Notes under the pieces: model-generated
Told to the model about the DNA's origin: nothing
What the model saw: the letters and a program-made list of their open reading frames with translations, nothing else
The model's database searches: none
From: Ralstonia thomasii
GTDB taxonomy: Bacteria > Pseudomonadota > Gammaproteobacteria > Burkholderiales > Burkholderiaceae
Direction: 5' to 3' (one strand)
Length of the DNA: 64,000 nt
Assembly: GCF_958405895.1 (NCBI RefSeq)
Contig: NZ_CATZAR010000003.1
Shown: in pieces, positions 44,891 to 53,122 of the stretch
How positions within the stretch are numbered: the stretch's first letter is position 1
Layout of the letters: each line of letters starts with the position of its first letter
Position numbers and translations under genes: made by a program

Positions 44891-46584
44891 GCGGCAACGC
44901 CCTCCGGTGCCGGGGCAGACAGCACGCCGCTGGCCACTTCACGTTCGCCCGCGCGGATTGTGAAGCGCACGGTGTTGCTTGCCGTCGTCTCGAACGCGAG
45001 ATCGAGCACTTCCCCGGGTGCCGCAGGACTGAGAAACTTGGCCGAGCTGATCTTGCAGGCATCAAGCGAGCGGCCCAGCGCCGCACCGATCGTGTGAAGC
45101 GCATGGTCGAGCAGCACCACGCCCGGCACGATCGGATGGCCGGGAAAGTGCCCCCGCAGCGCGGGGTGATCAGCGGGAATGGTGAAGCGCATGGCGTGCT
45201 TGTGTGCGTTGCGGTGCGAATGCTGTGCGATCAGCGCGGCCAGCACATCGCGCGCTAGTTTGCCGGTTTCGTTGCGCGGCAGCGCGTCCACCAGCAGCAG
45301 TGGACGCGGCATAAATGCTGCGTCGATGCGGTCGTGCAGGGCACGCAGCACGTCCGCCGCGCTGAGGCCCGGCGCCACAACCAGCGCCACCAGGCGCGTG
45401 ACTGCCGCGCTGCCGTGCGTATGCCGGGCGGCGGTTGCATCGTCCGGCATGTAGAACACGCCGTCCACCACACCGGCAATCGCGTTGAGTTGATGGTTCA
45501 GATACGCCAGCGACGACCGCTTGCCTGCAATGTTGATCAGATCGGCCTTGCGCCCGTGCAGGAGAAAGTGCGTGTCGTCAATCAGTTCGATCGCGTCACC
45601 CATCGGTACCGGGGTTTCGACGTGTCCGCCATAGACCCACACCGTCGGGCCTTCGTCTTCCGGCGTGCCGGAGCGCGATTCCATGCGAACGCCGGGGTAC
45701 AGGTGCCACGCGGTTTCTTGCGCGGTACGGCGCGTCGCGACCTGGCCGGTTTCGGTGCTGCCGTAGATTTCCAGGAGCGGCGCGGATAGGCGAGTCTCGG
45801 TCTTCCGCGCCAGCGCCTCCGACAGCGGCGCTGTGGCCGACAGGACGAGCGATGCACTCGGCAACGCGGGCTCCGATGCGAGGAGCGCCCGCAGATGTAC
45901 CGGCGAGGTCACCAGCACGCGCGGCTGTGGTACTGCGTCTAACGCCTCGCGAATGTCCGCCGGATAGAACGGCTGCCGGTTGCTGAACGCCAGACCGCCC
46001 TGCAGCGCCAACAGCACCGTCACCTCAAGGCCGTACATGTGCTGTGCCGGCACCGTGCCGACCAGTGTGAAGGCGCGCCCATCGGCCAGGCCAAGGTGCG
46101 CGACGGCCGTGCGCATGCAGCGCGCCAGTGCGCCCCACGTCTTGCGATGCGGCACCGGCGTACCGGTCGAGCCGGACGTGAACAACACCGCCATGACTTG
46201 CGACGTGTCGATCTGCGGCACGTCGATGGGCGCTGCGCCGGGCGTCAACGCATCGGGATAACGGAAGGCAGGCAGGTCGACCGGGCAGGCGGTCGCATCG
46301 TGCAGGCAGAACACATCGGGCGCGAACGCCGAAAGCTGACGCACCATCTGCGCCGTCTGCATGGGCGGCAGCAGGCTGACCTTGCCGGCCACCAGCGCTG
46401 CGCCCAGCCCGACGGCAAAGCGGTAACGGTCTGCGCAGGCGTTGAACACGTGGCCGCCCGGCGGCAGCATCGCGGCCAGCGCCATCACATCGGCCAGGAA
46501 CGTGCGCGCTGAGACGGGCGTGCCGTCACGCCAGGCAAGCGTGTTGTCCAGCGTTGGATGGGAGACCAGCGGGTAAGTCGGCAT
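44887..46584 (-). CDS. AMP-binding acyl/aryl ligase fused to a C-terminal ApeI-like hotdog dehydratase
   Basis: 565 residues. Residues 1 to about 450 are an adenylate-forming ligase with P-loop LFTSGSTGTPVPHRKTWG, the EIYGSTETGQVATRR motif and a C-terminal catalytic Lys in RNETGKLARD. Residues about 465-560 form a second domain (FTIPADHPALRGHFPGHPIVPGVVLLDHAL) of the FabA/ApeI hotdog type. In aryl polyene clusters these functions (ApeH and ApeI) are usually separate proteins. The ligase may activate the starter acid. It is the second gene of the operon, 26 bases after the COG4648 gene. Confidence 0.88.
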   Translation of the reverse strand: MPTYPLVSHPTLDNTLAWRDGTPVSARTFLADVMALAAMLPPGGHVFNACADRYRFAVGLGAALVAGKVSLLPPMQTAQMVRQLSAFAPDVFCLHDATACPVDLPAFRYPDALTPGAAPIDVPQIDTSQVMAVLFTSGSTGTPVPHRKTWGALARCMRTAVAHLGLADGRAFTLVGTVPAQHMYGLEVTVLLALQGGLAFSNRQPFYPADIREALDAVPQPRVLVTSPVHLRALLASEPALPSASLVLSATAPLSEALARKTETRLSAPLLEIYGSTETGQVATRRTAQETAWHLYPGVRMESRSGTPEDEGPTVWVYGGHVETPVPMGDAIELIDDTHFLLHGRKADLINIAGKRSSLAYLNHQLNAIAGVVDGVFYMPDDATAARHTHGSAAVTRLVALVVAPGLSAADVLRALHDRIDAAFMPRPLLLVDALPRNETGKLARDVLAALIAQHSHRNAHKHAMRFTIPADHPALRGHFPGHPIVPGVVLLDHALHTIGAALGRSLDACKISSAKFLSPAAPGEVLDLAFETTASNTVRFTIRAGEREVASGVLSAPAPEGVAA

Positions 46585-46610
46585 GAAGCAAATCTTGCAG
46601 GCGGGTGGGT

Positions 46611-47285
46611 TCAGCGGGACCGTTCTGTGGCAGCGGGCGTGACGTGCCCGGATTGTTCCGATTGTCGATACGCGCGCACCGCGTCGAACAGGCTGGAGTG
46701 TGGCTCACCGAGCAGCACGATGCGGCGGCATAGGTATTCCGCCACGAACACTACGCCCACCAGCGGCAGCGACAGGTAGTTCGCAAACGTCGACCACGTG
46801 ACGGTGGATGCCGTGGCAAACAGTAGCGTGGACACGGCAGCGGTTGCCAGGAAGAACAGCGTCCATACCAGCGTGACTTGCCGCGAATAACGCGCAATGC
46901 GCGGTGTGAGCGTGCCGTGCACCATGTGGGCAAAGCCCGTGCACAGCGGCTCGCGCCCCGCCACCAGCGTGCGGCCGAACACGTAGGCCATCATCAGGTT
47001 GAAGCTTGCATGCTCGAGGTACAGGCCCCAGTCAAAATGCGCGGCCAGCGGCGCGCGCGCCATCCACAGCACTGAGCAGACGAGCAACCACAGCGGCAAC
47101 AACCATGCACGATGCGTGGTACGTATGGCCGCCACCAGCGCGATTGCCAACGGCGGTAACAGCGCCATTGCCAGGCCCACGCCATGCGCGCCCGGCGTGG
47201 CCGCTGCGTAATGCGCACCGACCTGATACGCCACGATCGCACCCACGCCCGCTGCGCCTCGCGCAAAGCTGGTCAGTCGGTGCAT
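46611..47285 (-). CDS. COG4648-type integral membrane protein of the polyene-like cluster
   Basis: 224 residues with about six hydrophobic segments (VGAIVAYQVGAHYAA, LLPPLAIALVAAI, WLLPLWLLVCSVLWMA, VTLVWTLFFLATAAVSTLLF, FANYLSLPLVGVVFVAEYL). The motif FAHMVHGTLTPRIARYSRQVTLVWT recurs in membrane proteins next to ACP and ketosynthase genes of aryl polyene clusters. The function is unknown. It is the first gene of the minus-strand operon and diverges from the ACP gene. Confidence 0.8.
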   Translation of the reverse strand: MHRLTSFARGAAGVGAIVAYQVGAHYAAATPGAHGVGLAMALLPPLAIALVAAIRTTHRAWLLPLWLLVCSVLWMARAPLAAHFDWGLYLEHASFNLMMAYVFGRTLVAGREPLCTGFAHMVHGTLTPRIARYSRQVTLVWTLFFLATAAVSTLLFATASTVTWSTFANYLSLPLVGVVFVAEYLCRRIVLLGEPHSSLFDAVRAYRQSEQSGHVTPAATERSR

Positions 47286-47696
47286 GGCAGGGCAAGGTGG
47301 GGGGAGCGGCGCTGCATGGTTGTCGTAGGGGAGTGCACGGCAGTTTCATCATAGGGCGGGGCACATTCTAGGGCCCCGAGCCTGTCTCGCCCGATCCGGC
47401 GGCGGCGTGTTTGTAACCGGATGTACGCGCTCGGCCGGCCGTGCGACGGCGCCCCTTGCCGCTTTGTGGCGCCACACAAGCCGTTGAATCGTTTGCGTCA
47501 CTTCGTGAAAGCGCCGCGATATGCGGTGTTTGTCACGGTTTCGCGCTATACGGGGTGTACCCCTTCGTCTAGAATCCGCCTAGCTTAAACGACCCCCTTC
47601 ACAGGCTGGGCTGGACAAGGCAGGGGCTTCGGGCAAGAAGATCGTCGGCGGCTCTGGCCGCAGTCCCCGCAGCGCGCCGCCTGTGGCGCAAGACCG
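47286..47696. promoter_or_regulatory. Divergent promoter region of the polyene-like cluster
   Basis: About 410 bases between the COG4648 gene (minus) and the ACP gene (plus). A GGGGT-GT-ACCCC dyad (47552-47563) lies just before a TAGAAT hexamer (47570-47575) that could be a -10 for the ACP gene. A good -35 was not found. No gene is supported in the spacer. Confidence 0.4.
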
Positions 47697-47957
47697 ATGA
47701 ACGACCTGGAAAAAGAGCTCGCCGCACTCATGATCGGCGAACTGAATCTCGAAGACATTCAACTCGATGCCCTGACCGCCGACACACCGCTGTATGGCGA
47801 AGGATTCGGGCTCGATTCCATCGATATCCTCGAAGTTGCGTTGCTGATCTCCAAGAAATACGGCTTCGAGCTGCGCTCGGGCGATCCCGATAACCAGAAG
47901 ATCTTCGCCTCGCTGGGCTCGCTCGCGGCCTACGTGGCAGAGCACCGCACGCGATAG
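47697..47957 (+). CDS. Acyl carrier protein (phosphopantetheine-binding)
   Basis: 86 residues. The phosphopantetheine attachment Ser is in GFGLDSIDILEVALLI, with a preceding DTPLYGEG. This is a discrete ACP distinct from primary AcpP by its diverged helix 2 and its ISKKYGFEL segment, like ACPs of aryl polyene clusters. It probably carries the growing chain for the KS/CLF pair. It heads a two-gene unit with the glycosyltransferase, 54 bases apart. Confidence 0.93.
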   Translation: MNDLEKELAALMIGELNLEDIQLDALTADTPLYGEGFGLDSIDILEVALLISKKYGFELRSGDPDNQKIFASLGSLAAYVAEHRTR

Positions 47958-48011
47958 GCTCGCGCCAGCGCCCGACGCATTCCGCTTTCAACGTTTGGCC
48001 GGACCGACGCC

Positions 48012-48782
48012 ATGCCGATGACCGGCGCTTCCACTTCGCACCTCGTTCTGATTCCAAGCTACAACCCTGGCCACAAGGTTGACGACACCGTGCGCAGTGC
48101 GCGCGCACAGTGGAACCCGGTCTGGGTGGTGGTGGACGGCAGTACCGACGGCAGCACCGAACGCCTGCAGGCCATGGCCGCGCAAGACCCGGGGCTGCGG
48201 GTGATCGTGCTGCCGCGCAATCGCGGCAAGGGCGTGGCTGTACTGGCTGGTCTGGAGGCCGCTGCGGCAGCAGGCTTTACCTACGTGCTGACCATGGACG
48301 CCGATGGGCAGCATCCCGCCAACCTGATCCCCGAATTCATGGCTGCCTCGCAGGCGGCGCCCGACGCGATGATCCTCGGCCAGCCGGTGTTCGACGCAAC
48401 GGCGCCGCAGATGCGTGTGCAGGGCCGGCGCCTGTCCAATGGCTGCGCGGACATCGAGACCCTGTGGGCTGGAATTGGCGATACGCTGTTCGGCTTTCGC
48501 GTTTATCCAATTGCACCGCTGGCCGAGATCATGCGCCAGCAGAGCTGGATGCGCGGTTTCGATTTCGACCCGGAAGCGGCAGTGCGCCTGTGCTGGGCCG
48601 GCGTGCGTCCGATCCGGCTGGCGGCGCCGGTGCGCTACTTCCGCCCGAACGAGGGCGGCGTGTCGCATTTCCGGTATCTGCGTGACAACATCCTGCTGAT
48701 CGCAATGCATCTGCGCCTGGCGGCTGAGGGCTTGCTGCGCTTGCCCTCGATGATCGCGCGGCGCCTGCAGCGCGGCTGGTAG
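48012..48782 (+). CDS. Glycosyltransferase family 2 protein
   Basis: 256 residues, GT-A fold. The start LVLIPSYNPGHKVDDTVRSA, the VVDGSTDGSTERL segment and the metal-binding MDADGQHPANLIPEFM are typical of dolichol-phosphate-mannose-type GT2 enzymes. There are no clear membrane helices. Together with the ACP and exporter genes it may glycosylate the polyene lipid. The donor sugar cannot be predicted. Confidence 0.9.
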   Translation: MPMTGASTSHLVLIPSYNPGHKVDDTVRSARAQWNPVWVVVDGSTDGSTERLQAMAAQDPGLRVIVLPRNRGKGVAVLAGLEAAAAAGFTYVLTMDADGQHPANLIPEFMAASQAAPDAMILGQPVFDATAPQMRVQGRRLSNGCADIETLWAGIGDTLFGFRVYPIAPLAEIMRQQSWMRGFDFDPEAAVRLCWAGVRPIRLAAPVRYFRPNEGGVSHFRYLRDNILLIAMHLRLAAEGLLRLPSMIARRLQRGW

Positions 48783-48798
48783 TCCGCGGCAGGCGGGT

Positions 48799-49305
48799 TC
48801 ACACCGCTTCCGTGGCGGCCCTGGCCTGGTGCAGCAGGGTTTCTGCGGCGTGCCAGGCCTGTGACGCGGCAGACGGATCGCCAATCGCGCGGGCGTCGGC
48901 CGTGACGCCCGCGAGCCGCATTACGTATACCCCGGCAAGCCGGCGCGCCGTGTTGGCGGGCACCACATCCTTGAGCAGCGTTTCCATCATTGCGAGCAGA
49001 TCGTCGCGGTAGCGCACCGCCACGTCGGTCACCTCGGGGCAGGTGTTGCCAAACTCCGCCAGCGCGTGCTCGAACAGGCAGCCCGCGAACTCTGGCGTGC
49101 GGAACCACGTGCCGTACCGGTCGAAGATGCCCTTGAGGCGGGTGGTGGCGTCAGGCATGGGGCCGAGCTTCTCGGCAATGCTGCCCACGACGAAGCTCTA
49201 GCGTTGCTCCAGCACTTCCTTGATCAGATCTTCCTTGCCGGCAAAGTGCCGGTACAACGTCATAGGCGCGACGCCGGACTCGTCGATGAGCTTGCGCAGC
49301 GTCAT
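48799..49305 (-). pseudogene. TetR/AcrR-family regulator, 5' truncated and with an internal amber stop
   Basis: The minus strand encodes MTLRKLIDESGVAPMTLYRH plus FAGKEDLIKEVLEQR, the second half of a TetR helix-turn-helix. An in-frame TAG at 49198-49200 follows, then continues in the same frame with a TetR-like ligand domain (GSIAEKLGPMPDATTRLKGI...FAGCLFEHALAEFGNTCP). The first 20-25 residues of a normal TetR HTH are also missing. So it is probably inactive. A GTG right after the stop could restart an orphan C-terminal domain of 129 residues. Confidence 0.75.
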
Positions 49306-49355
49306 GTTGTCCTCTGTAGGTGGGTTATCGGTTTGTATGCGGCACTGCCGCCCGC

Positions 49356-49769
49356 CTAGCGCTTGCGTTGCAGCCAACTGAAGACAGCCATGCCCGCCAG
49401 CATGGCGGCGACAAAACCGACAGCCTTTGGCACGCCCGCGCCCAGCGCCACCAATGCCGGCCCCGGGCAGAAACCTGCCAGCCCCCAACCGATGCCGAAC
49501 ACGGCGCTGCCGAGCACGAGCCGCGCGGTCACGCCTGTTGCCGACGGCAATTGGATCGGCGTGCCAAGCCACGAGCGGCCGCGCCGACGCGCCACAAAGA
49601 AGGCGATCACGCCAACGGCAATCGCTCCGGCCATCACGAACGCCAATGAAGGGTCCCATTGGCCGAACAGATCGAGAAAGCCGAGCACCTTGGCCGGATT
49701 GGCCATGCCCGACACGATGAGCCCCGCGCCAAACAGCAAGCCCGCTACGAGTGCGATCACGATGGCCAT
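49356..49769 (-). CDS. YeeE/YedE-type membrane protein, DUF6691 (second half)
   Basis: 137 residues with about four hydrophobic helices and the family motifs GLLFGAGLIVSGMANPAKVLGFLD and GWGLAGFCPGPALVALG (with a Cys in the pore region). GGAGG six bases before the ATG at 49769 sets the start. With its upstream partner it makes a split YeeE/YedE transporter for thiosulfate or related sulfur compounds. Such pairs are often controlled by persulfide-sensing regulators. Confidence 0.88.
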   Translation of the reverse strand: MAIVIALVAGLLFGAGLIVSGMANPAKVLGFLDLFGQWDPSLAFVMAGAIAVGVIAFFVARRRGRSWLGTPIQLPSATGVTARLVLGSAVFGIGWGLAGFCPGPALVALGAGVPKAVGFVAAMLAGMAVFSWLQRKR

Positions 49770-49770
49770 G

Positions 49771-50205
49771 TCAGCCTCCAAACACGTGCCGTACCACGAA
49801 CACGGTGACGATGCCGGCGGTCACGAAGGAGAGTGTGGCCACCAGCGAGCGCACCGAGCCGCGCGACAACCCGCACACGCCGTGGCCGCTTGTGCAGCCG
49901 CCTGCGTAGCGTGTTCCGATGCCGACCAGGAACCCAGCCGCCAGCACCTCACCCCAACCCGCGGCGATCTCCGGAACCACGGGGTGGCCAAGCAGTGCGG
50001 CAACCACTGGCGCCCCCATCAGGCCGATCAGGAACGCGATGCGCCAGTCCATATCGCCGCGCGGGCGCAGCAGCAGCCCGCCGACGATGCCGCTGATGCC
50101 GGCAATACGGCCGGTGCCCAGCACCAGCACGGCCGCCGCCAGCCCGATGATCAGGCCGCCGACGAGCGCCGCGCCTGGAGTGAAATGTGTGAAGTCGATC
50201 GACAT
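49771..50205 (-). CDS. YeeE/YedE family transporter (first half)
   Basis: 144 residues. Hydrophobic helices include ALVGGLIIGLAAAVLVLGTGRIAGISGI. The signature GIGTRYAGGCTSGHGVCGLSRGS contains the two conserved Cys of the YeeE/YedE sulfur transport family. The next gene encodes the other half, one base after this stop. I chose the ATG at 50205 (MSIDFTHFTPG); an upstream TTG adds six residues. Confidence 0.88.
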   Translation of the reverse strand: MSIDFTHFTPGAALVGGLIIGLAAAVLVLGTGRIAGISGIVGGLLLRPRGDMDWRIAFLIGLMGAPVVAALLGHPVVPEIAAGWGEVLAAGFLVGIGTRYAGGCTSGHGVCGLSRGSVRSLVATLSFVTAGIVTVFVVRHVFGG

Positions 50206-50220
50206 GGGAAGCAGGGGGAG

Positions 50221-50257
50221 CAATCTAGGTTCGAATAATATATAAATTTATAGATTG
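50221..50257. promoter_or_regulatory. AT-rich dyad upstream of the YeeE/YedE pair
   Basis: CAATCTA (50221-50227) and TAGATTG (50251-50257) form an inverted repeat that includes the 12-base palindrome TATAAATTTATA (50241-50252). In this GC-rich genome it stands out and resembles AT-rich operators of ArsR-type persulfide sensors such as BigR/SqrR. No ArsR gene is in the window. It also overlaps the likely promoter. The rest of the spacer to 50537 holds nothing recognised. Confidence 0.5.
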
Positions 50258-50537
50258 TTTGTCATGTGCCGAGGCAAGGAAGCGCCAGGCGCGGTGCCGG
50301 GCGCGATAGAGGCGAGGCCTCAAAACCGGACGACATAGCACGTGCTCAGCGCGTGGAGAGGCAAGACACTGCGGCAGTGCCCGGCACCCTGGCTGCGATG
50401 CCTTGAGTAGGCTTGATGCTGCGGTTTCGCAGACGGCGTTGCCCGATGGGGACACTCGCCGTTCAAACAGGGTGCGAACCGATTGTCTGGGTAGCGCTTC
50501 CTCGCTAGGCTGAGACTTTGCAGCGGAGGGTTGCGCG

Positions 50538-51509
50538 ATGAGCTGGCAGAACTGGGTCGTCTCTAGGATGGTGCGCAACCAGATCAAGAAGCCGACCGAG
50601 CGGGAGCCCTTCGACCCGATCGCCACACGCCTGCATGCCGAGAAGCGCAAGATGCCTTCGCCGGTGGAGCTGCCGCCGGATTGGCGTATCGTCCCGGCCG
50701 ATGGTGTCAACGGCGATGGCCTCACCGGCGAATGGATTGAACCCGCCGATCCGGACCTGCATGACGACGCGCCGGTCGTGCTTTATCTGCATGGCGGCGG
50801 CTATTTCTTCTGCAGCCCGCGCACACATCGCCCGATCACCATTGGCCTCGCCACGCATGCCCGGGCGCGGGTGTGCGTGCCGGACTACCGGTTGGCACCC
50901 GAGCATCCGTTTCCTGCGCCGGTGGAAGATGCGCTCTTCACGTATCGCACGCTGGTGACGCAGGGCGTGTCGCCCTCGCGCATTGTGGTGGCCGGCGATT
51001 CCGCGGGCGGCGGGCTGGCGTTGGCGCTGCTGGTGGCCTTGCGTGATGCGGCAGACCCGCTGCCGGCGGGCGCGGTGCTGTATTCGCCGTGGACGGATCT
51101 TGCCGCCACCGGCCAGAGCCTGATCGACAACGATGAATCCGACGTGATGTTTCGCGGCGCGTGGATGGCGCATGGTGCGGCGTTGTACCTGGGCGATTCG
51201 GGCGCACCGGCCGACCATCCGCTCGCCTCGCCGCTGTATGCCGATTTCACGGGCCTGCCCACACTGCACTGCTATGTCAGCACCAGCGAAGTGCTGCGCG
51301 ACGATACCCTCCGAATGGCCGAGCGGGCGCGGGCGGCCGGGGTATCCGTATCGGTAGAAATGGGGCGGCGGCTTCCTCACGTGTGGCCGATCTTCTATCC
51401 TTTCCTTCCAGAGGCGCGCGTAGCGCTCAAACGATCGGGCGAGCAGATCAGGCGACTGGTTGCCGCCCAGCACAAGAACCGAGAACCGGTGGAACTGACA
51501 CCGGCCTGA
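50538..51509 (+). CDS. Alpha/beta hydrolase, hormone-sensitive-lipase family esterase
   Basis: 323 residues. The oxyanion motif is YLHGGGYFFCSP and the nucleophile elbow is VAGDSAGGGLAL (Ser). A downstream Asp and His (for example in EMGRRLPHVWP) complete the triad. These define bacterial family IV (HSL) esterases acting on short acyl esters. GGAGGG seven bases upstream supports the ATG. It diverges from the YeeE/YedE pair; no pathway link is evident. Confidence 0.92.
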   Translation: MSWQNWVVSRMVRNQIKKPTEREPFDPIATRLHAEKRKMPSPVELPPDWRIVPADGVNGDGLTGEWIEPADPDLHDDAPVVLYLHGGGYFFCSPRTHRPITIGLATHARARVCVPDYRLAPEHPFPAPVEDALFTYRTLVTQGVSPSRIVVAGDSAGGGLALALLVALRDAADPLPAGAVLYSPWTDLAATGQSLIDNDESDVMFRGAWMAHGAALYLGDSGAPADHPLASPLYADFTGLPTLHCYVSTSEVLRDDTLRMAERARAAGVSVSVEMGRRLPHVWPIFYPFLPEARVALKRSGEQIRRLVAAQHKNREPVELTPA

Positions 51510-51566
51510 CCCAGCCGGCGGCGCCCCTGCGTAGCCCGGTCGGGATGCGCAAACGGGGAGCCCAGC

Positions 51567-52361
51567 ATGCGTCGGGTGGTGGTATTGGGTGTGGTGCTGG
51601 CCGTGGTGGCCGGCGCCTGGCATTGGAGTCGGCTGCATCGGCTGAGGCTGGCCGATGTGCGCTTCGCGCCGATCGAAAACGTCGCGGCCGCGACGGGCTC
51701 GGCAGGCGCCCCCGTACTCAATGCCAACAAGTCGCACTGGCTCAAGGCCTGCGATCAGGCGCTCGGGCCGATGCGCGTGGAGGTGCGTGCCACCGAAACG
51801 CCGCTGTCCTTCTCCAACGACCGTTCGGTCGATCAACTCACTGCCGAGGCGCCGCCGTATGACCGATCAGCCCGCGTACTGGGCAAAACGTACGCGACGC
51901 TGGTCGCACGGTTCGACGTCAACAGCCGCTACATGGCCATCGCCACGCAGCCGCCAACGACCTGCCTGCGGCCTTCCATCTCGGTGGAGTTGGTGCTGAA
52001 TAATTTTCGGGTGACGGTGGCGCGGGAATTTGCGCCGGGCACGTGCGCGCACACCGCCATCCGCGAGCACGAGTTGCGGCATGTGGCCGTCAACCGAGCG
52101 GTGCTGCCGCACGCCGCCGAGGTGATCCGCAAGGAGATCGAGAGCGAATACGGCGGCCGGCTCTATTTTGGAGATCCGGACCGCATTGCGGCTGATTTGC
52201 AAGCAGCGCTCACGCGCCATTGGCTGCCGCGTGCGCAATCGCTGATCGAACTGGGCTTGCAGGCGCACGAGCAGATCGATACGCCGCGTGAGCGGGAGCG
52301 TATGAGCCGCGTGTGCAACGGCGAGGTGCAGGCCGTGTTGCAGCAACTCACGCGCAGCTAG
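51567..52361 (+). CDS. Secreted or membrane-anchored protein with HEXXH motif, function unknown
   Basis: 264 residues. An N-terminal hydrophobic anchor or signal (VVVLGVVLAVVAGAW) is followed by an extracytoplasmic domain. The segment AIREHELRHVAVNRAVL contains HELRH, a zinc-protease-like HEXXH. Two Cys lie just upstream (TTCLRPS and GTCAHTA). This resembles putative Zn-dependent proteases of the DUF922 kind, but the match is uncertain. It follows the esterase gene by 57 bases and could be cotranscribed. Confidence 0.6.
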   Translation: MRRVVVLGVVLAVVAGAWHWSRLHRLRLADVRFAPIENVAAATGSAGAPVLNANKSHWLKACDQALGPMRVEVRATETPLSFSNDRSVDQLTAEAPPYDRSARVLGKTYATLVARFDVNSRYMAIATQPPTTCLRPSISVELVLNNFRVTVAREFAPGTCAHTAIREHELRHVAVNRAVLPHAAEVIRKEIESEYGGRLYFGDPDRIAADLQAALTRHWLPRAQSLIELGLQAHEQIDTPRERERMSRVCNGEVQAVLQQLTRS

Positions 52362-52380
52362 CGCCTGGACGCGTGCGAGT

Positions 52381-52896
52381 TCAGGCGGCCGGACGGTGCG
52401 CGGCGCGTGCCTGCAGTTGGGCGACAGCCTCGTCGACGATAGCTTCGGGCGGCAGCGCGATGTCGACGATGACGGCGTCGGTCGGCTCTTCCAGCGCGTC
52501 GAACTGGCTGCGTAGGAGGCTCGGATTGAAGAAGTGGTCTTTCCGGGCGGCCAGTCGGCCTTGCAGCAGATCGAAGTCGCCCTTCAGGTAGACGAATTCG
52601 GCGTTGCCGGCGGCGCCGCGCAGCACGTCGCGGTAGCGCTGCTTGAGAGCGGAGCAGGCAACCACCAGCGACTGCCCACTGCTCGTCTTCTCGTCCATGT
52701 AGGCGCGGATGGATTCGAGCCAGGGTTTGCGGTCATCGTCGTTCAGGGGGATACCTGCGTGCATCTTGGCGCGGTTGGCCTCGGAGTGAAACTCGTCGCC
52801 ATCACGGAAAGCGCAGCCCAGCCGCTCGGCAATCTTCTGGCCCACCGTGGATTTGCCGCAACCCGAAACACCCATTACCACTACGATCATCGTCAT
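52381..52896 (-). CDS. gntK: Gluconokinase
   Basis: 171 residues. The P-loop is GVSGCGKSTVGQKIA, with DGDEFHSEANRAKM and LVVACSALKQRYRDVLRG, the conserved GntK signatures, and a KDHFFNPSLLRSQFDALEEP lid. It phosphorylates gluconate to 6-phosphogluconate. It is a single gene converging on the HEXXH gene. Gluconate could arise from a PQQ sugar dehydrogenase such as that at 26 kb, but there is no direct link here. Confidence 0.95.
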   Translation of the reverse strand: MTMIVVVMGVSGCGKSTVGQKIAERLGCAFRDGDEFHSEANRAKMHAGIPLNDDDRKPWLESIRAYMDEKTSSGQSLVVACSALKQRYRDVLRGAAGNAEFVYLKGDFDLLQGRLAARKDHFFNPSLLRSQFDALEEPTDAVIVDIALPPEAIVDEAVAQLQARAAHRPAA

Positions 52897-53122
52897 TCCC
52901 TACGTGCAAGAAAGCGCAAAACATCAGGCCGGCATGTTAGCGCGTTGATGAGGATGCCCGCCGATTTTTGCTGCTGCAGTGCAGCAATTGTTCCGCATCA
53001 TTGTTCGTCTGAGAACGGATTGCCAAATGCGTCAAGCTGCGTCAAATTGCGATCAATGCAGTGGCTACAAATCATTCAGAACAAGGCCCCAAAAAGGCCA
53101 ACGTTGATTGGAGGAGACATCC

